64,000 nucleotides of DNA from Oceanobacillus neutriphilus (GTDB taxonomy: Bacteria; Bacillota; Bacilli; Bacillales; Amphibacillaceae): contig NZ_BMLW01000001.1 in the NCBI RefSeq assembly GCF_014645515.1, forward strand, positions 124,001 to 188,000, written 5' to 3'. Shown here piece by piece: positions 35,510-43,276 of this stretch; within the stretch, counting starts at the first letter, position 1, and the number at the start of each line of letters is the position of its first letter. A program made the position numbers and the translations under genes. The notes beneath the pieces are model-generated. The model ran no database searches. It was given only the letters and a program-made list of their open reading frames with translations, and had not been told where the DNA came from.

Positions 35510-36400
35510 TTAATAAGCTTTATCAGCTACTGCCTTTGCAGTCGCCTCTTTAAACTGAAGTGCTTTATCTTTTAATTGGCCCGCAACTCCATTACATAGC
35601 ATATCAATCACAAATAATTGTGCAATCTTTGCAGACATTGATCCACCCTGAAGTGCTGTTTCTCTTCCGCCAGTCAACAGAACGACATCTGATATCTTTG
35701 TAATTGGCGATCGCGTAAAATGTGTAATAGATAAAATTTTAGCTCCATTCTCCTTGGCAATTTTTAAAGCATCAACTGTATCCTTTGTGCTACCGCTTAC
35801 AGAAATACCTACAGCCAGATCTTCCTCTGTCAAGGTTGTTGCAGACATCGCCTGCATGTGCGAATCAATAAATGCTTCTGTAGAACGCCCAATCCGTATA
35901 AATTTATCTCTGGCATCCGCTGCTGTATTTCCTGATACACCAACTCCATAAAAGACGATTCGCTTACTTGAAATAATGTAATGGATCGCTTTTTCTAATT
36001 CATTTGTATCTATAATACTTGCTGTTTCTTTTAGAGCCTGCACATTATTAGCCAGTGCTTTTTGAACAATAGAATGCATTTCATCTGTTTCATTAAAACC
36101 TTCTTTTTTTGTTTCATCAAATACATCAGGAGTAGATTTTGCCACTTCTTTTGTAACAGCCATTTTAAAAGACTGATATCCTTTAAACCCCATTTTTCTG
36201 CAGAAACGCAGTACAGTTGTTTCTCCTACCCCAATACGCTCTGCTAATTCTGTTACAGTCATATATATCGTTGATTCCATATTCGCCTGCACAAAATCTG
36301 ATACTTTTTTTTCCGATTTCGTAAATGTATTCTGATAGCTCGATATTTTAGCTATAAATTGAACCTCATCATGAAATTCTTTCAGTTTGTTCAATTTCAT
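35510..36400 (-). CDS. RpiR/MurR-family transcriptional regulator
   Basis: A 296-residue regulator. The N-terminal HTH_6 domain shows FTKSEKKVSDFVQ, MTVTELAERIGVGETTVLRF and RKMGFKGYQSFK; the C-terminal SIS domain shows RIVFYGVGVSGNTAADARDK, AVGISVSGSTKDTVDALK and ILSITH, binding a phosphosugar. Start at 36400 has GGGAGAG 6 bases upstream; the frame is open further but without a ribosome site. It heads the operon with nanE and the PTS and probably senses the phosphorylated substrate. Repeats at 36554 and 36585 are candidate operators. Confidence 0.9.
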   Translation of the reverse strand: MKLNKLKEFHDEVQFIAKISSYQNTFTKSEKKVSDFVQANMESTIYMTVTELAERIGVGETTVLRFCRKMGFKGYQSFKMAVTKEVAKSTPDVFDETKKEGFNETDEMHSIVQKALANNVQALKETASIIDTNELEKAIHYIISSKRIVFYGVGVSGNTAADARDKFIRIGRSTEAFIDSHMQAMSATTLTEEDLAVGISVSGSTKDTVDALKIAKENGAKILSITHFTRSPITKISDVVLLTGGRETALQGGSMSAKIAQLFVIDMLCNGVAGQLKDKALQFKEATAKAVADKAY

Positions 36401-36553
36401 CTTCTCTCCCTTCTTCGATATCTTCAAAATGATACAATACTGATGAAATATATCTAATCTGCTGTTCCCTTGCATATATAGTATATCGAAATTCATACAA
36501 AGAGAAAAATGAATTTATATGTTATGGTAGGTTATAAAATTATTATAACAACA

Positions 36554-36568
36554 AAAATGAATATTTCC
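36554..36568. promoter_or_regulatory. Candidate RpiR operator copy 1
   Basis: AAAATGAATATTTCC; a near-identical copy lies 31 bp away at 36585. Three helical turns of spacing and position upstream of rpiR suggest a regulator site. In the rest of 36401-36652 I see only A+T-rich promoter-like sequence. Confidence 0.4.
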
Positions 36569-36584
36569 ACTATTTTTTAAAATT

Positions 36585-36599
36585 AAAATGGACATTTCC
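36585..36599. promoter_or_regulatory. Candidate RpiR operator copy 2
   Basis: AAAATGGACATTTCC, matching the first copy at 13 of 15 positions in the same orientation. Confidence 0.4.
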
Positions 36600-36652
36600 T
36601 CTTTTTCTAATTTTCACTCCTTAATTTCTATTTAATTAAATGCCTTCAATCG

Positions 36653-36696
36653 ATAAAAAAATGGCGTCTGTCTGGTTCAATTATAGCCAGCCAAAC
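36653..36696 (-). terminator. Terminator of the AEC permease gene
   Basis: On the minus strand GTTTGGCTGG pairs with CCAGACAGAC (one mismatch, one G-U pair), followed by GCCATTTTTTTATC. Confidence 0.6.
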
Positions 36697-36740
36697 GCTC
36701 ATTTATATATACAACCAAACCCTTCTAGCTTTTTCTGCTG

Positions 36741-37637
36741 CTACGTAATAATATTCAATAATACCGTAATTGTAACTACACTGACCACTGTTGAAATAAA
36801 CGTAATTGTGGATACCAGCTCCGGTTCTGTATCAAATTCAATGGCATACATCGTTGTAGTTGCCGCTGGCGGCATGGCAGAAATGATAATTAAAACAGTT
36901 CCAATCAAAGGGTTCATCGGAACGAGCCACACAAAGATGGTTGTCAATATGGGTGCAGCAATCATTTTCAAGGTAACAGAAGAAAGAACAATCTGCCAAT
37001 CTATTTTTAATGCTGTTAACGAGCCCAATTGCATACCGAGCATAACCATCATCACAGGGATAGCTGCATTTCCGACCATTTCTAATGTAGAATGAATATA
37101 GTCTGGTATTGTAATCGACTGCATTGAAAAGAAAAATGCTAAAATCGCTGCATAAGTTGTCGGCATTTTTATTATATTTTCCAATGCTCTCCGCATTCCA
37201 CTGGTACTCCTGGAAGCATAATAAATACCAAAGAAATTATTCTGCAATGCTTGAATTACCATGATAAAAATCGCATATGGCAGCGCAGCATTTCCGACAC
37301 TATACAATACAACAGGCAGACCATAGTTTCCAGAGTTCATAAAGCCTGTAGAAAGGATGGCAGCACTCTCTTTATTTCCATCCCAGCCAAAAATTTTCCC
37401 CAGCATTTTATTTATAAATACCATCACATAAAATAATAGGAACATAAAAATTACAATCACTAAAAATCCTGAATCGAATTCCGCATCATATAATGTCACA
37501 AAAACAAGTGCAGGTGAAAGAATATACAGGCAAACAGCAGACACCGACCGCACATCTAACACGCGAATACGCTGCAGAATGAATCCAGCTGCAAATACAG
37601 CCATAATCGGTAAAATAACTTCAATAAATAATAACAT
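36741..37637 (-). CDS. AEC-family permease (auxin efflux carrier/malate permease type)
   Basis: A 298-residue membrane protein with about ten helices in two inverted halves. Typical features are VILPIMAVFAAGFILQR at the start, STGFMNSGNYGLPVVLYSVG in helix 4 region and the Pro-rich segment ISAMPPAATTTMYAIEF near residue 255. Members carry malate, malonate or other small anions; the substrate here is not known. Divergent from the cvfB transcript and separated from the rpiR operon by a terminator. Confidence 0.85.
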   Translation of the reverse strand: MLLFIEVILPIMAVFAAGFILQRIRVLDVRSVSAVCLYILSPALVFVTLYDAEFDSGFLVIVIFMFLLFYVMVFINKMLGKIFGWDGNKESAAILSTGFMNSGNYGLPVVLYSVGNAALPYAIFIMVIQALQNNFFGIYYASRSTSGMRRALENIIKMPTTYAAILAFFFSMQSITIPDYIHSTLEMVGNAAIPVMMVMLGMQLGSLTALKIDWQIVLSSVTLKMIAAPILTTIFVWLVPMNPLIGTVLIIISAMPPAATTTMYAIEFDTEPELVSTITFISTVVSVVTITVLLNIIT

Positions 37638-37739
37638 ATGTATCTCTCCACGCTTTTTTCAATTAATTCAAGTCTACCATATCCGGTCAACCGTATTTTG
37701 TCATTCAATTGCCTAAAAAACCATTTTTAATACAAAAAG

Positions 37740-37768
37740 TTGACAAACCGGCCAAAAACGTACATAAT
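37740..37768 (+). promoter_or_regulatory. Strong sigA promoter of the cvfB leader RNA
   Basis: TTGACA, 17 bases, CATAAT: a perfect -35 and a -10 with one mismatch. Start expected near 37775, about 405 bases before cvfB. Confidence 0.7.
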
Positions 37769-37774
37769 AAGAAA

Positions 37775-38148
37775 GTTAATAAGTAACAGCTGTGATTTGG
37801 CATTCTGCAATGCTTTTTGAAAATGCTTATTCACACTGGCGCGGCTAAGGGGCCGCAAGGATGCAGCAGAAGGTTTGGGGCTGCATTGCTTAAGTTAGAA
37901 AAGATTATTTTAGAATTTTACCGCGGACAATTCCGTAAGCGTTATACGGATCAGATGGTCAGCATATCTGGCTGATCAATTTAAAATAAGCTAATAAATT
38001 AGAAGAGAATTTATATATTCTCAATTAAATATTATGTTTAAAGAGGGACATTAGCCGAAACTTTTTAAACTCATATTAAATTTAATTTTGATATCACGTG
38101 TTACTTTAATCATAAAGGGGTACTCTTTTAAGAGAGTATCCCTTTTCT
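37775..38148 (+). ncRNA. Candidate structured leader or small RNA upstream of cvfB
   Basis: About 375 bases between a strong promoter and an intrinsic terminator (arms 38114-38126 and 38133-38145, then TTTTCT). Stems visible: GCGGC/GCCGC around 37842-37856, ATGCAGC/GCTGCAT at 37861-37867 and 37880-37886, GCAATGC/GCATTGC closing that region, and TCCGT/ACGGA at 37932-37950. I compared it from memory with T-box, SAM, FMN, lysine, glycine, cobalamin, c-di-AMP and c-di-GMP riboswitches, 6S, SRP, tmRNA and RNase P and found no match. A 50-codon frame (37823-37975) exists but lacks a ribosome site. Confidence 0.5.
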
Positions 38149-38179
38149 AAATTACAAATGTACTGAAAGGAGTATTTAT

Positions 38180-39052
38180 ATGCCGACAGATTTACCAATT
38201 GGTTCAATCATCGCAATGACTGTGTTACGAAAAATAGATACTGGATATGTTTTATCTGCCTACGGAGAAGAAGTTCTCCTGCATCATAATGAAACAGAGT
38301 CAGCTTTAGAAGTGGAACAGTCTGTGGATGTTTTCCTCTATTTAAATAAAAAAGGACAAGTAAATGCCACTACATATTTACCATCCGTTACGCTTGGATT
38401 ATATGATTGGGCGGAGGTTGTAGGTGTTGTCCCCCGTTTGGGTGTTTTCGTCAACATTGGCACCTCAAAGGATATCCTTGTCTCCAAAGATTCCCTTCCT
38501 TTATTCCAAGAGAGCTGGCCACGCTCCGGCGATCGCCTGTATATTACCTTGCAGCTGGATAAAAAAGACCGTTTATTAGGAGTTCCTGCTTCTGAAAATA
38601 TTATTGCTTCGAATGTCTTTGAAGCGCCTGAACAGCTGAATCAGCAAACCGTGATCGGCACGATTTATTATACAAATAAAGAAGGTGCAGCCTTAATCAC
38701 GAGTGAAGGCTATCGCGGTTTTATCCATCGTACTGAGAGAAAAGAAGAGCCCCGTGTCGGGCAGGTGGTTGAAGGAAGAGTGATTGCTGTAAAAGAAGAT
38801 GGTTCCATTAATGTGACACTGCGCCCATTAAAGCAGGATAGCTTATCCGATGATGCCGATGTCATTTTAAAGCATCTGGAAGCAAACAACGGCGTTATCC
38901 CTTTTCATGATAAAAGTGACCCCGAAGAAATCTGGGCAACCTTTCAAATCAGTAAATCCGCCTTCAAACGCGCTGTAGGAACTTTATTAAAGCAGGGACA
39001 AATAAAACAGGAAAATGAACAAATTGTTAAAATGAATACTCCCGCCACTTAA
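38180..39052 (+). CDS. cvfB: S1-domain RNA-binding protein CvfB (YitL)
   Basis: A 290-residue cytoplasmic protein with tandem S1-like OB folds (for example GLYDWAEVVGVVPRLGVFVN and VVEGRVIAVKEDGSINVTLR) and a C-terminal winged helix (EEIWATFQISKSAFKRAVGT). It corresponds to Staphylococcus CvfB and B. subtilis YitL, RNA-binding proteins that affect expression of virulence or other genes. GAAAGGAG is 8 bases before the ATG. It follows a terminator, so it is either read through from the leader RNA or has its own promoter. Confidence 0.88.
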   Translation: MPTDLPIGSIIAMTVLRKIDTGYVLSAYGEEVLLHHNETESALEVEQSVDVFLYLNKKGQVNATTYLPSVTLGLYDWAEVVGVVPRLGVFVNIGTSKDILVSKDSLPLFQESWPRSGDRLYITLQLDKKDRLLGVPASENIIASNVFEAPEQLNQQTVIGTIYYTNKEGAALITSEGYRGFIHRTERKEEPRVGQVVEGRVIAVKEDGSINVTLRPLKQDSLSDDADVILKHLEANNGVIPFHDKSDPEEIWATFQISKSAFKRAVGTLLKQGQIKQENEQIVKMNTPAT

Positions 39053-39061
39053 TTTCTATTG

Positions 39062-39420
39062 AAATTTGAAGTGAGGGTTTCTGGGGTGTCGACTTTCAAG
39101 ATGACGATTAACCGCCAGTGGAGTTGACACGTCGGTGTGCTAAAAACACCCAACCCCGCTATCCCATTGGCCCTGCCTTTGGGACTACTTTTCAGCCTAT
39201 ATGAGTTTCACACGTTTGTGTACCTTGGCTTACATGTTTGGCTTGAACATTTTACATGGCAAAGCAACGATTCTCGCCACAACCTGCTATGTTCAGTTTT
39301 CAATGAGCGTCTTTCAACAAAATTACACCATACGAACTTAAGTTCGTAAACATAATAAACGATTCACTTCCCACCTACTCATTGGGTTTCACCCTGCACA
39401 TTCCTTGAGGTTGGGAATCC
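39062..39420. other. Structured untranslated block, possible mobile-element relic
   Basis: No convincing gene. Read on the minus strand it has CCCAACCT paired with AGGTGGG around an inner GGGTGAAACCC hairpin (near 39370-39415), a perfect palindrome at 39331-39348, GGTGT/ACACC at 39134-39150 and GTGTCGACT/AGTTGACAC at 39088-39130. This level of pairing and its higher G+C than the surroundings suggest a structured RNA or the end of an insertion element. I cannot assign a family. Confidence 0.4.
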
Positions 39421-39453
39421 TCTCGCCCAATTAAAATAGATTGGTATTATCAT

Positions 39454-39497
39454 AAAAAAAGCAATGTCTGCATTTCTCCACAGACATTGCTTTTTTT
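39454..39497. terminator. Bidirectional terminator
   Basis: AAAAAAAGCAATGTCTG pairs perfectly with the arm at 39481-39497, giving T runs on both strands. It overlaps the last codon of the small membrane protein gene. Confidence 0.85.
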
Positions 39498-39780
39498 ATG
39501 CTTCTACATTTTTGTAAGAGTCCATAACTGCTGAAATAATTAATCCGATTGCACCTGCAAATATACAAGCGATTCCAATTCCACCAAATCCTGCTCCTGC
39601 AAAATCGACTTTCGGTGCGATTGATGCTACAAGAATCAATAAAATTCCCACCAATGCCAAGAATACGTTTGGATAGTAGCCAGCATGGGATTCTTTAGAA
39701 GTCATTTTAACTAGAAAAATACTGATAAGTGCTGTAATCGCTGTTAAAATAGCTCCGAATGTGATGACTGTTTCTACCAT
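39496..39780 (-). CDS. Small membrane protein (YesK-like, 94 residues)
   Basis: Three hydrophobic segments: about 3-26, 36-60 (NVFLALVGILLILVASI) and 66-87 (FGGIGIACIFAGAIGLIISA). The layout resembles the YesK family of Bacillus small membrane proteins, an assignment of low certainty. A GGGGTGAAGAA ribosome site precedes the ATG. Monocistronic, flanked by terminators. No function can be given. Confidence 0.6.
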   Translation of the reverse strand: MVETVITFGAILTAITALISIFLVKMTSKESHAGYYPNVFLALVGILLILVASIAPKVDFAGAGFGGIGIACIFAGAIGLIISAVMDSYKNVEA

Positions 39781-39902
39781 TTCTTCACCCCGCCATTATT
39801 TAATTACACTACTTTCAGTTTACAATTGAACTTTAGGAAAGTCAATATACACTACAGCCGTACGTTATTAAAGCGTAAACTTTTTATTTTCCATATGAGT
39901 AA

Positions 39903-39937
39903 AAAAGAAGTACCCATGTTTACGAAGTACTTCTTTT
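39903..39937. terminator. Terminator of the ribosomal protection gene
   Basis: AAAAGAAGTAC pairs perfectly with GTACTTCTTTT; on the minus strand it is followed by TTACTC and lies 34 bases after the stop. Confidence 0.75.
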
Positions 39938-39971
39938 CTATTAAAGCATCTTACTACTGTGCATTTGCTGC

Positions 39972-41840
39972 TTACAATTTTTTATGCTCTTTTAACAGCA
40001 GTGCTTTCATTTGATCCACTTCATCCTGTTGATATACGGATTTTTCCATCGTTGCCCGATATCCGCTTACTTGATATCTTAAATATCCTTTTCCACTAAA
40101 TAATTCATCTATATGGCTTTCTAATTTTAAAAAGTTGGACTGATTCATTTCCCCTTTAATAACGGATTCATCTTTTAATTCTTTAATGTCTTGAATTTCG
40201 GCATCTTCCCGTCCTATTTCACTAACCGCTTTTCCCAAAAATATTGTTGGAATAAACAATTCAAAAGAAATATTAGGTTCCATTATAGTGGTGCCAACCT
40301 CCAGTAAAGCTTTATAGAGAACATAAGGAGCTAATTTCCGGAAATCAGATGGTGTGCTTACAGGGCTGTAGAATAAAGCATCTTCCAATGTAATATCTAT
40401 ATCGATTAAAGCCCGGCCATATAATCCTTTCTTTATTCCCTGGTTAATTCCTTGTTCAATTGCCCGCTGAAAAGCTTGTTTTAGATAACCTGTAGTTACT
40501 AAACTTTTATACCGTACACCTAAGCCTTCATTTTCCTCCACTTTCAGCATGATTTCCGCCCAATATGAATTAATGGGCTCCTCTATTTCTATTCGTGCCC
40601 TCCCCATTTTTTTCACTTTTTCCTTATATAATACTTGTGGTAAGGATAGAGACAATGTTTTAAATGGATATATTTGTCTTAAGGTATCTTCAATGAATTC
40701 TTGTTGAACCTTGCCATAGGTCATCATACTGATTTCATTTGTTGTTGATTCAATTTGCAAATTTAATAACGGATCTTCTAAACAAAGGTTACTTAACTGG
40801 TTTAATAAAATAAAACGCTCGTGCTCTTCAATATGAAAAGTTGTTTTTAAAGTCGGCAGCTGAATTGGAATCGTCTTTTCTTCCAAGGTATTTATAAAAT
40901 CTCCAATTTCAAGGTCCTCTACATCGGGCAGCATAAAAATGTCTCCGCTATTTACCTTTGGTGCCTCCACAAATTGGTTGTCCTTTAAACACAATAAGTT
41001 ACTAATTTTTAATTTCGTCTCTGCGTTTATTTTTACATACTCTCCCCGGCACAGCTCTCCAGAAAGTAAATTCAGATAAGTTTGTTTCCGCCCCTTAACA
41101 AATTCTATTTTATAGACAGTAGCAGACTGTACATCACTTGTTTCATCCATCACAGCAGATGTCTCACCGAGAAAGTCGAGTAACTCTCTTACCCCCAAAT
41201 CGTTAATGGCAGATCCTTTAAAAACGGGATATTTGCTGCGCTCAAGAAATTGATACCTTAACGTTTCTGCTATCTTACCCGTTTTTATTTTCTGATCAGC
41301 AAGATATTGCGCCAACAAAGATTCACTGTTCTCAATGATTCTTTCTTTCGTTTCTGTTTCTTCCATTTTGTCCATTTCTACCAGCTGATCAGAAAGCTTT
41401 TCAGACATCTCTTTTATTATTTTTTTAGAATTCGCTGTTAATAAATCTACTTTATTCACAAATATAACTGTTGGAATACCGGCTTCAGTCAATACATCAA
41501 ATATTCGTCTTGTTTGAGGCTGTAATACATCATTACCCGATACCAAAAGAATAGCAATATCAACAACGGATAAAGAACGAATGACTTCTCCAAAAAATTC
41601 AATATGCCCCGGCATATCTAAGATATTAATTTTTGTACCTTGCCAATCTACAGAAATAGAATTAGTCTTAATGGTAATCCCGCGCTCTTTTTCTATATCT
41701 AATGCGTCGGTCAGCATATTTTCCTTTTTAATACTTCCTTTTTGATAATCCGGATGTGCCAGACTATATATTGATTCCGTTAAAGATGTCTTCCCAGCGT
41801 CAACATGGGCGACAATTCCAACATTAATAATTTTTTTCAT
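39972..41840 (-). CDS. Tet(M)/TetB(P)-type ribosomal protection GTPase
   Basis: EF-G-like GTPase of 622 residues that would release tetracycline from the ribosome. G1 is AHVDAGKTSL, the switch region GITIKTNSISVDW, G3 DMPGH (most family members have DTPGH), G4 NKVD. Domains II-V follow, with the domain IV loop near YSPVSTPSDFRKLAPYV. Start at 41840: the frame continues upstream, but homology begins at MKKIINVGIVAHVDAG. There is no ribosome binding site; instead the T tract of a terminator abuts the ATG. Chromosomal homologues in Bacillus may give low-level resistance or none. Substrate drug is inferred from the family. Confidence 0.85.
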   Translation of the reverse strand: MKKIINVGIVAHVDAGKTSLTESIYSLAHPDYQKGSIKKENMLTDALDIEKERGITIKTNSISVDWQGTKINILDMPGHIEFFGEVIRSLSVVDIAILLVSGNDVLQPQTRRIFDVLTEAGIPTVIFVNKVDLLTANSKKIIKEMSEKLSDQLVEMDKMEETETKERIIENSESLLAQYLADQKIKTGKIAETLRYQFLERSKYPVFKGSAINDLGVRELLDFLGETSAVMDETSDVQSATVYKIEFVKGRKQTYLNLLSGELCRGEYVKINAETKLKISNLLCLKDNQFVEAPKVNSGDIFMLPDVEDLEIGDFINTLEEKTIPIQLPTLKTTFHIEEHERFILLNQLSNLCLEDPLLNLQIESTTNEISMMTYGKVQQEFIEDTLRQIYPFKTLSLSLPQVLYKEKVKKMGRARIEIEEPINSYWAEIMLKVEENEGLGVRYKSLVTTGYLKQAFQRAIEQGINQGIKKGLYGRALIDIDITLEDALFYSPVSTPSDFRKLAPYVLYKALLEVGTTIMEPNISFELFIPTIFLGKAVSEIGREDAEIQDIKELKDESVIKGEMNQSNFLKLESHIDELFSGKGYLRYQVSGYRATMEKSVYQQDEVDQMKALLLKEHKKL

Positions 41841-41897
41841 AAAAAAAAGACTTCTATGGTTTTGCCAAAAAAACACTCTTGTCATACCATAGAAGTC
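41841..41897 (-). terminator. Attenuator-like terminator at the start of the ribosomal protection gene
   Basis: GACTTCTATGGT and ACCATAGAAGTC (plus 41849-41860 and 41886-41897) form a perfect 12-bp stem followed on the minus strand by eight Ts and then directly by the ATG. A frame MTRVFFWQNHRSLFF runs through the hairpin in phase with the gene. The interval 41898-42372 upstream holds only A+T-rich sequence with no gene that I can support. Confidence 0.75.
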
Positions 41898-42372
41898 TTT
41901 GATCAGTCCTTCATTAGAGAGTTCAAGAGTATTTCTATAAAAGCACACCAAATAAACATTAAAATCCATGTTTTTTTAGTTTACTTATAAAGAAATACCT
42001 CGCCGCATACTGATCACTCGCTTTTCATTGATAAATCAACTTTACCGAATTTTTCTTCATCTGTCAATCCTTCATGGTGACAATGAAAGCTCATCGCAGA
42101 CTTTACTGTGTATAAAAAAATATACTTTCCACTCCATAAAGTTATTTTATATTTTTTTAATAATCGTTCATATCATTTCTTTGCGTAATGTGAAACAATG
42201 GAAGTAGAATATACAAGTAATAGGCAGCCTAAAGTCTCTATAGCTAAAAAATATCCAAGTTGTGAGATGCTGAAATGTCCCAAAATTTCGATTAATGAAT
42301 CAGAAACATTCTAGTTTGTAAATGCAAGATTTTCTAAGGGTTTTTCAATTAACTAATGAAGCAGGTGATAAA

Positions 42373-43112
42373 ATGAATACAAAGAAACCGACCATTTTAA
42401 TATTAGGAACCTTTCATATGGGAGAACCTCCGATTTAGTAAAAACAAAAACGGATAACCTCCTTTCTGACCACAGACAAGCGGAAATGAAGGAAGTGGTT
42501 AAGCAAATAGCTGCTTTCAAACCGACCAAACTGGCTTTAGAAGTAGAGAAAAAGAATGAAGAGATTATCAATAAAAACTATCAAAATTATCTTTCCGGCT
42601 TCTTTAACCTGAAATTAAATGAAATTTATCAGCTCGGATTTCGAATTGCCAAAGAAATGCAGCATAAAGCAGTTTACTGCATTGACTGGATGGAAAAAGG
42701 TGCCGCTACGAAATCAATAGATGAAGTCTATCATTGGACAAAAGAAAATCAGCCGGTATTATTTAAAGATATATTCGGCTATATCGAAGACGAAGAAAAT
42801 AATCGGCAGACGAAATACGAAACTATTTTAGAAATGTATCAACACGTAAATAATAAAGAATTTGTAAAAGAGCTGCACCGATCTAATCTTCATATTGCTA
42901 GAATCAAGCAATTAACAGATTATATTGGAATGGAATGGCTGATATGGTGGTATCAAAGAAACCTGATTTTATTTTCAAATTTGGAAAGTTTGGCGACCTC
43001 TGCAGATGACCGTATTTTATTTATCGTCGGAAGTGCGCATGTTGAAATTCTTAATAACTTTATAGAAGAAAGCGGACTGTTTGAGATAGAATTTGCTCAA
43101 CAATATTTATAA
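42373..43112 (+). pseudogene. DUF5694-like gene with a single-base frameshift
   Basis: Reading from ATG 42373 (AGGTGAT 5-11 bases upstream) gives MNTKKPTILILGTFHMGEPP and then a stop at 42436. From 42432 the next frame continues DLVKTKTDNLLSDHRQAEMK... to 43112. Adding one base within CCGAT near 42431 (restoring CCG-GAT) would join the two parts into a full protein of about 246 residues. The pattern ILGTFHM...KPTKLALEVEK and the late IVGSAHVEILNNF resemble DUF5694/TraB-like proteins. Either a recent mutation or a sequencing error; an internal start at 42486 lacks a ribosome site. Confidence 0.65.
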
Positions 43113-43276
43113 AGCAAACAACTCTGCTATCTTATTTTCTGACTGAGTATATATTTTAATCTGTTCCATCAGTCTATCTCTTTTCCATCTAAAAAAAGCA
43201 TACATTTTTTCCAAATAGAGGTATAATTAAAAAGATATGTTTTATTTCTTCAATATAAATAGAAGGAGGAGTACAA

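Noticed and set aside
36640..37095. 151-codon plus-strand frame opposite the AEC permease gene
   Set aside because: It is antisense to a clear membrane transporter gene and its terminator, and begins with low-complexity sequence.
37775..38148. Known riboswitch or housekeeping RNA upstream of cvfB
   Set aside because: No T-box (GGTGGAACCGCG), SAM, FMN, lysine, cobalamin, c-di-AMP or c-di-GMP core motifs, and no tmRNA, RNase P, SRP or 6S signature could be found by eye.
39137..39349. 70-codon plus-strand frame in the structured block
   Set aside because: No ribosome site, and it covers palindromes and hairpins that explain the sequence better.
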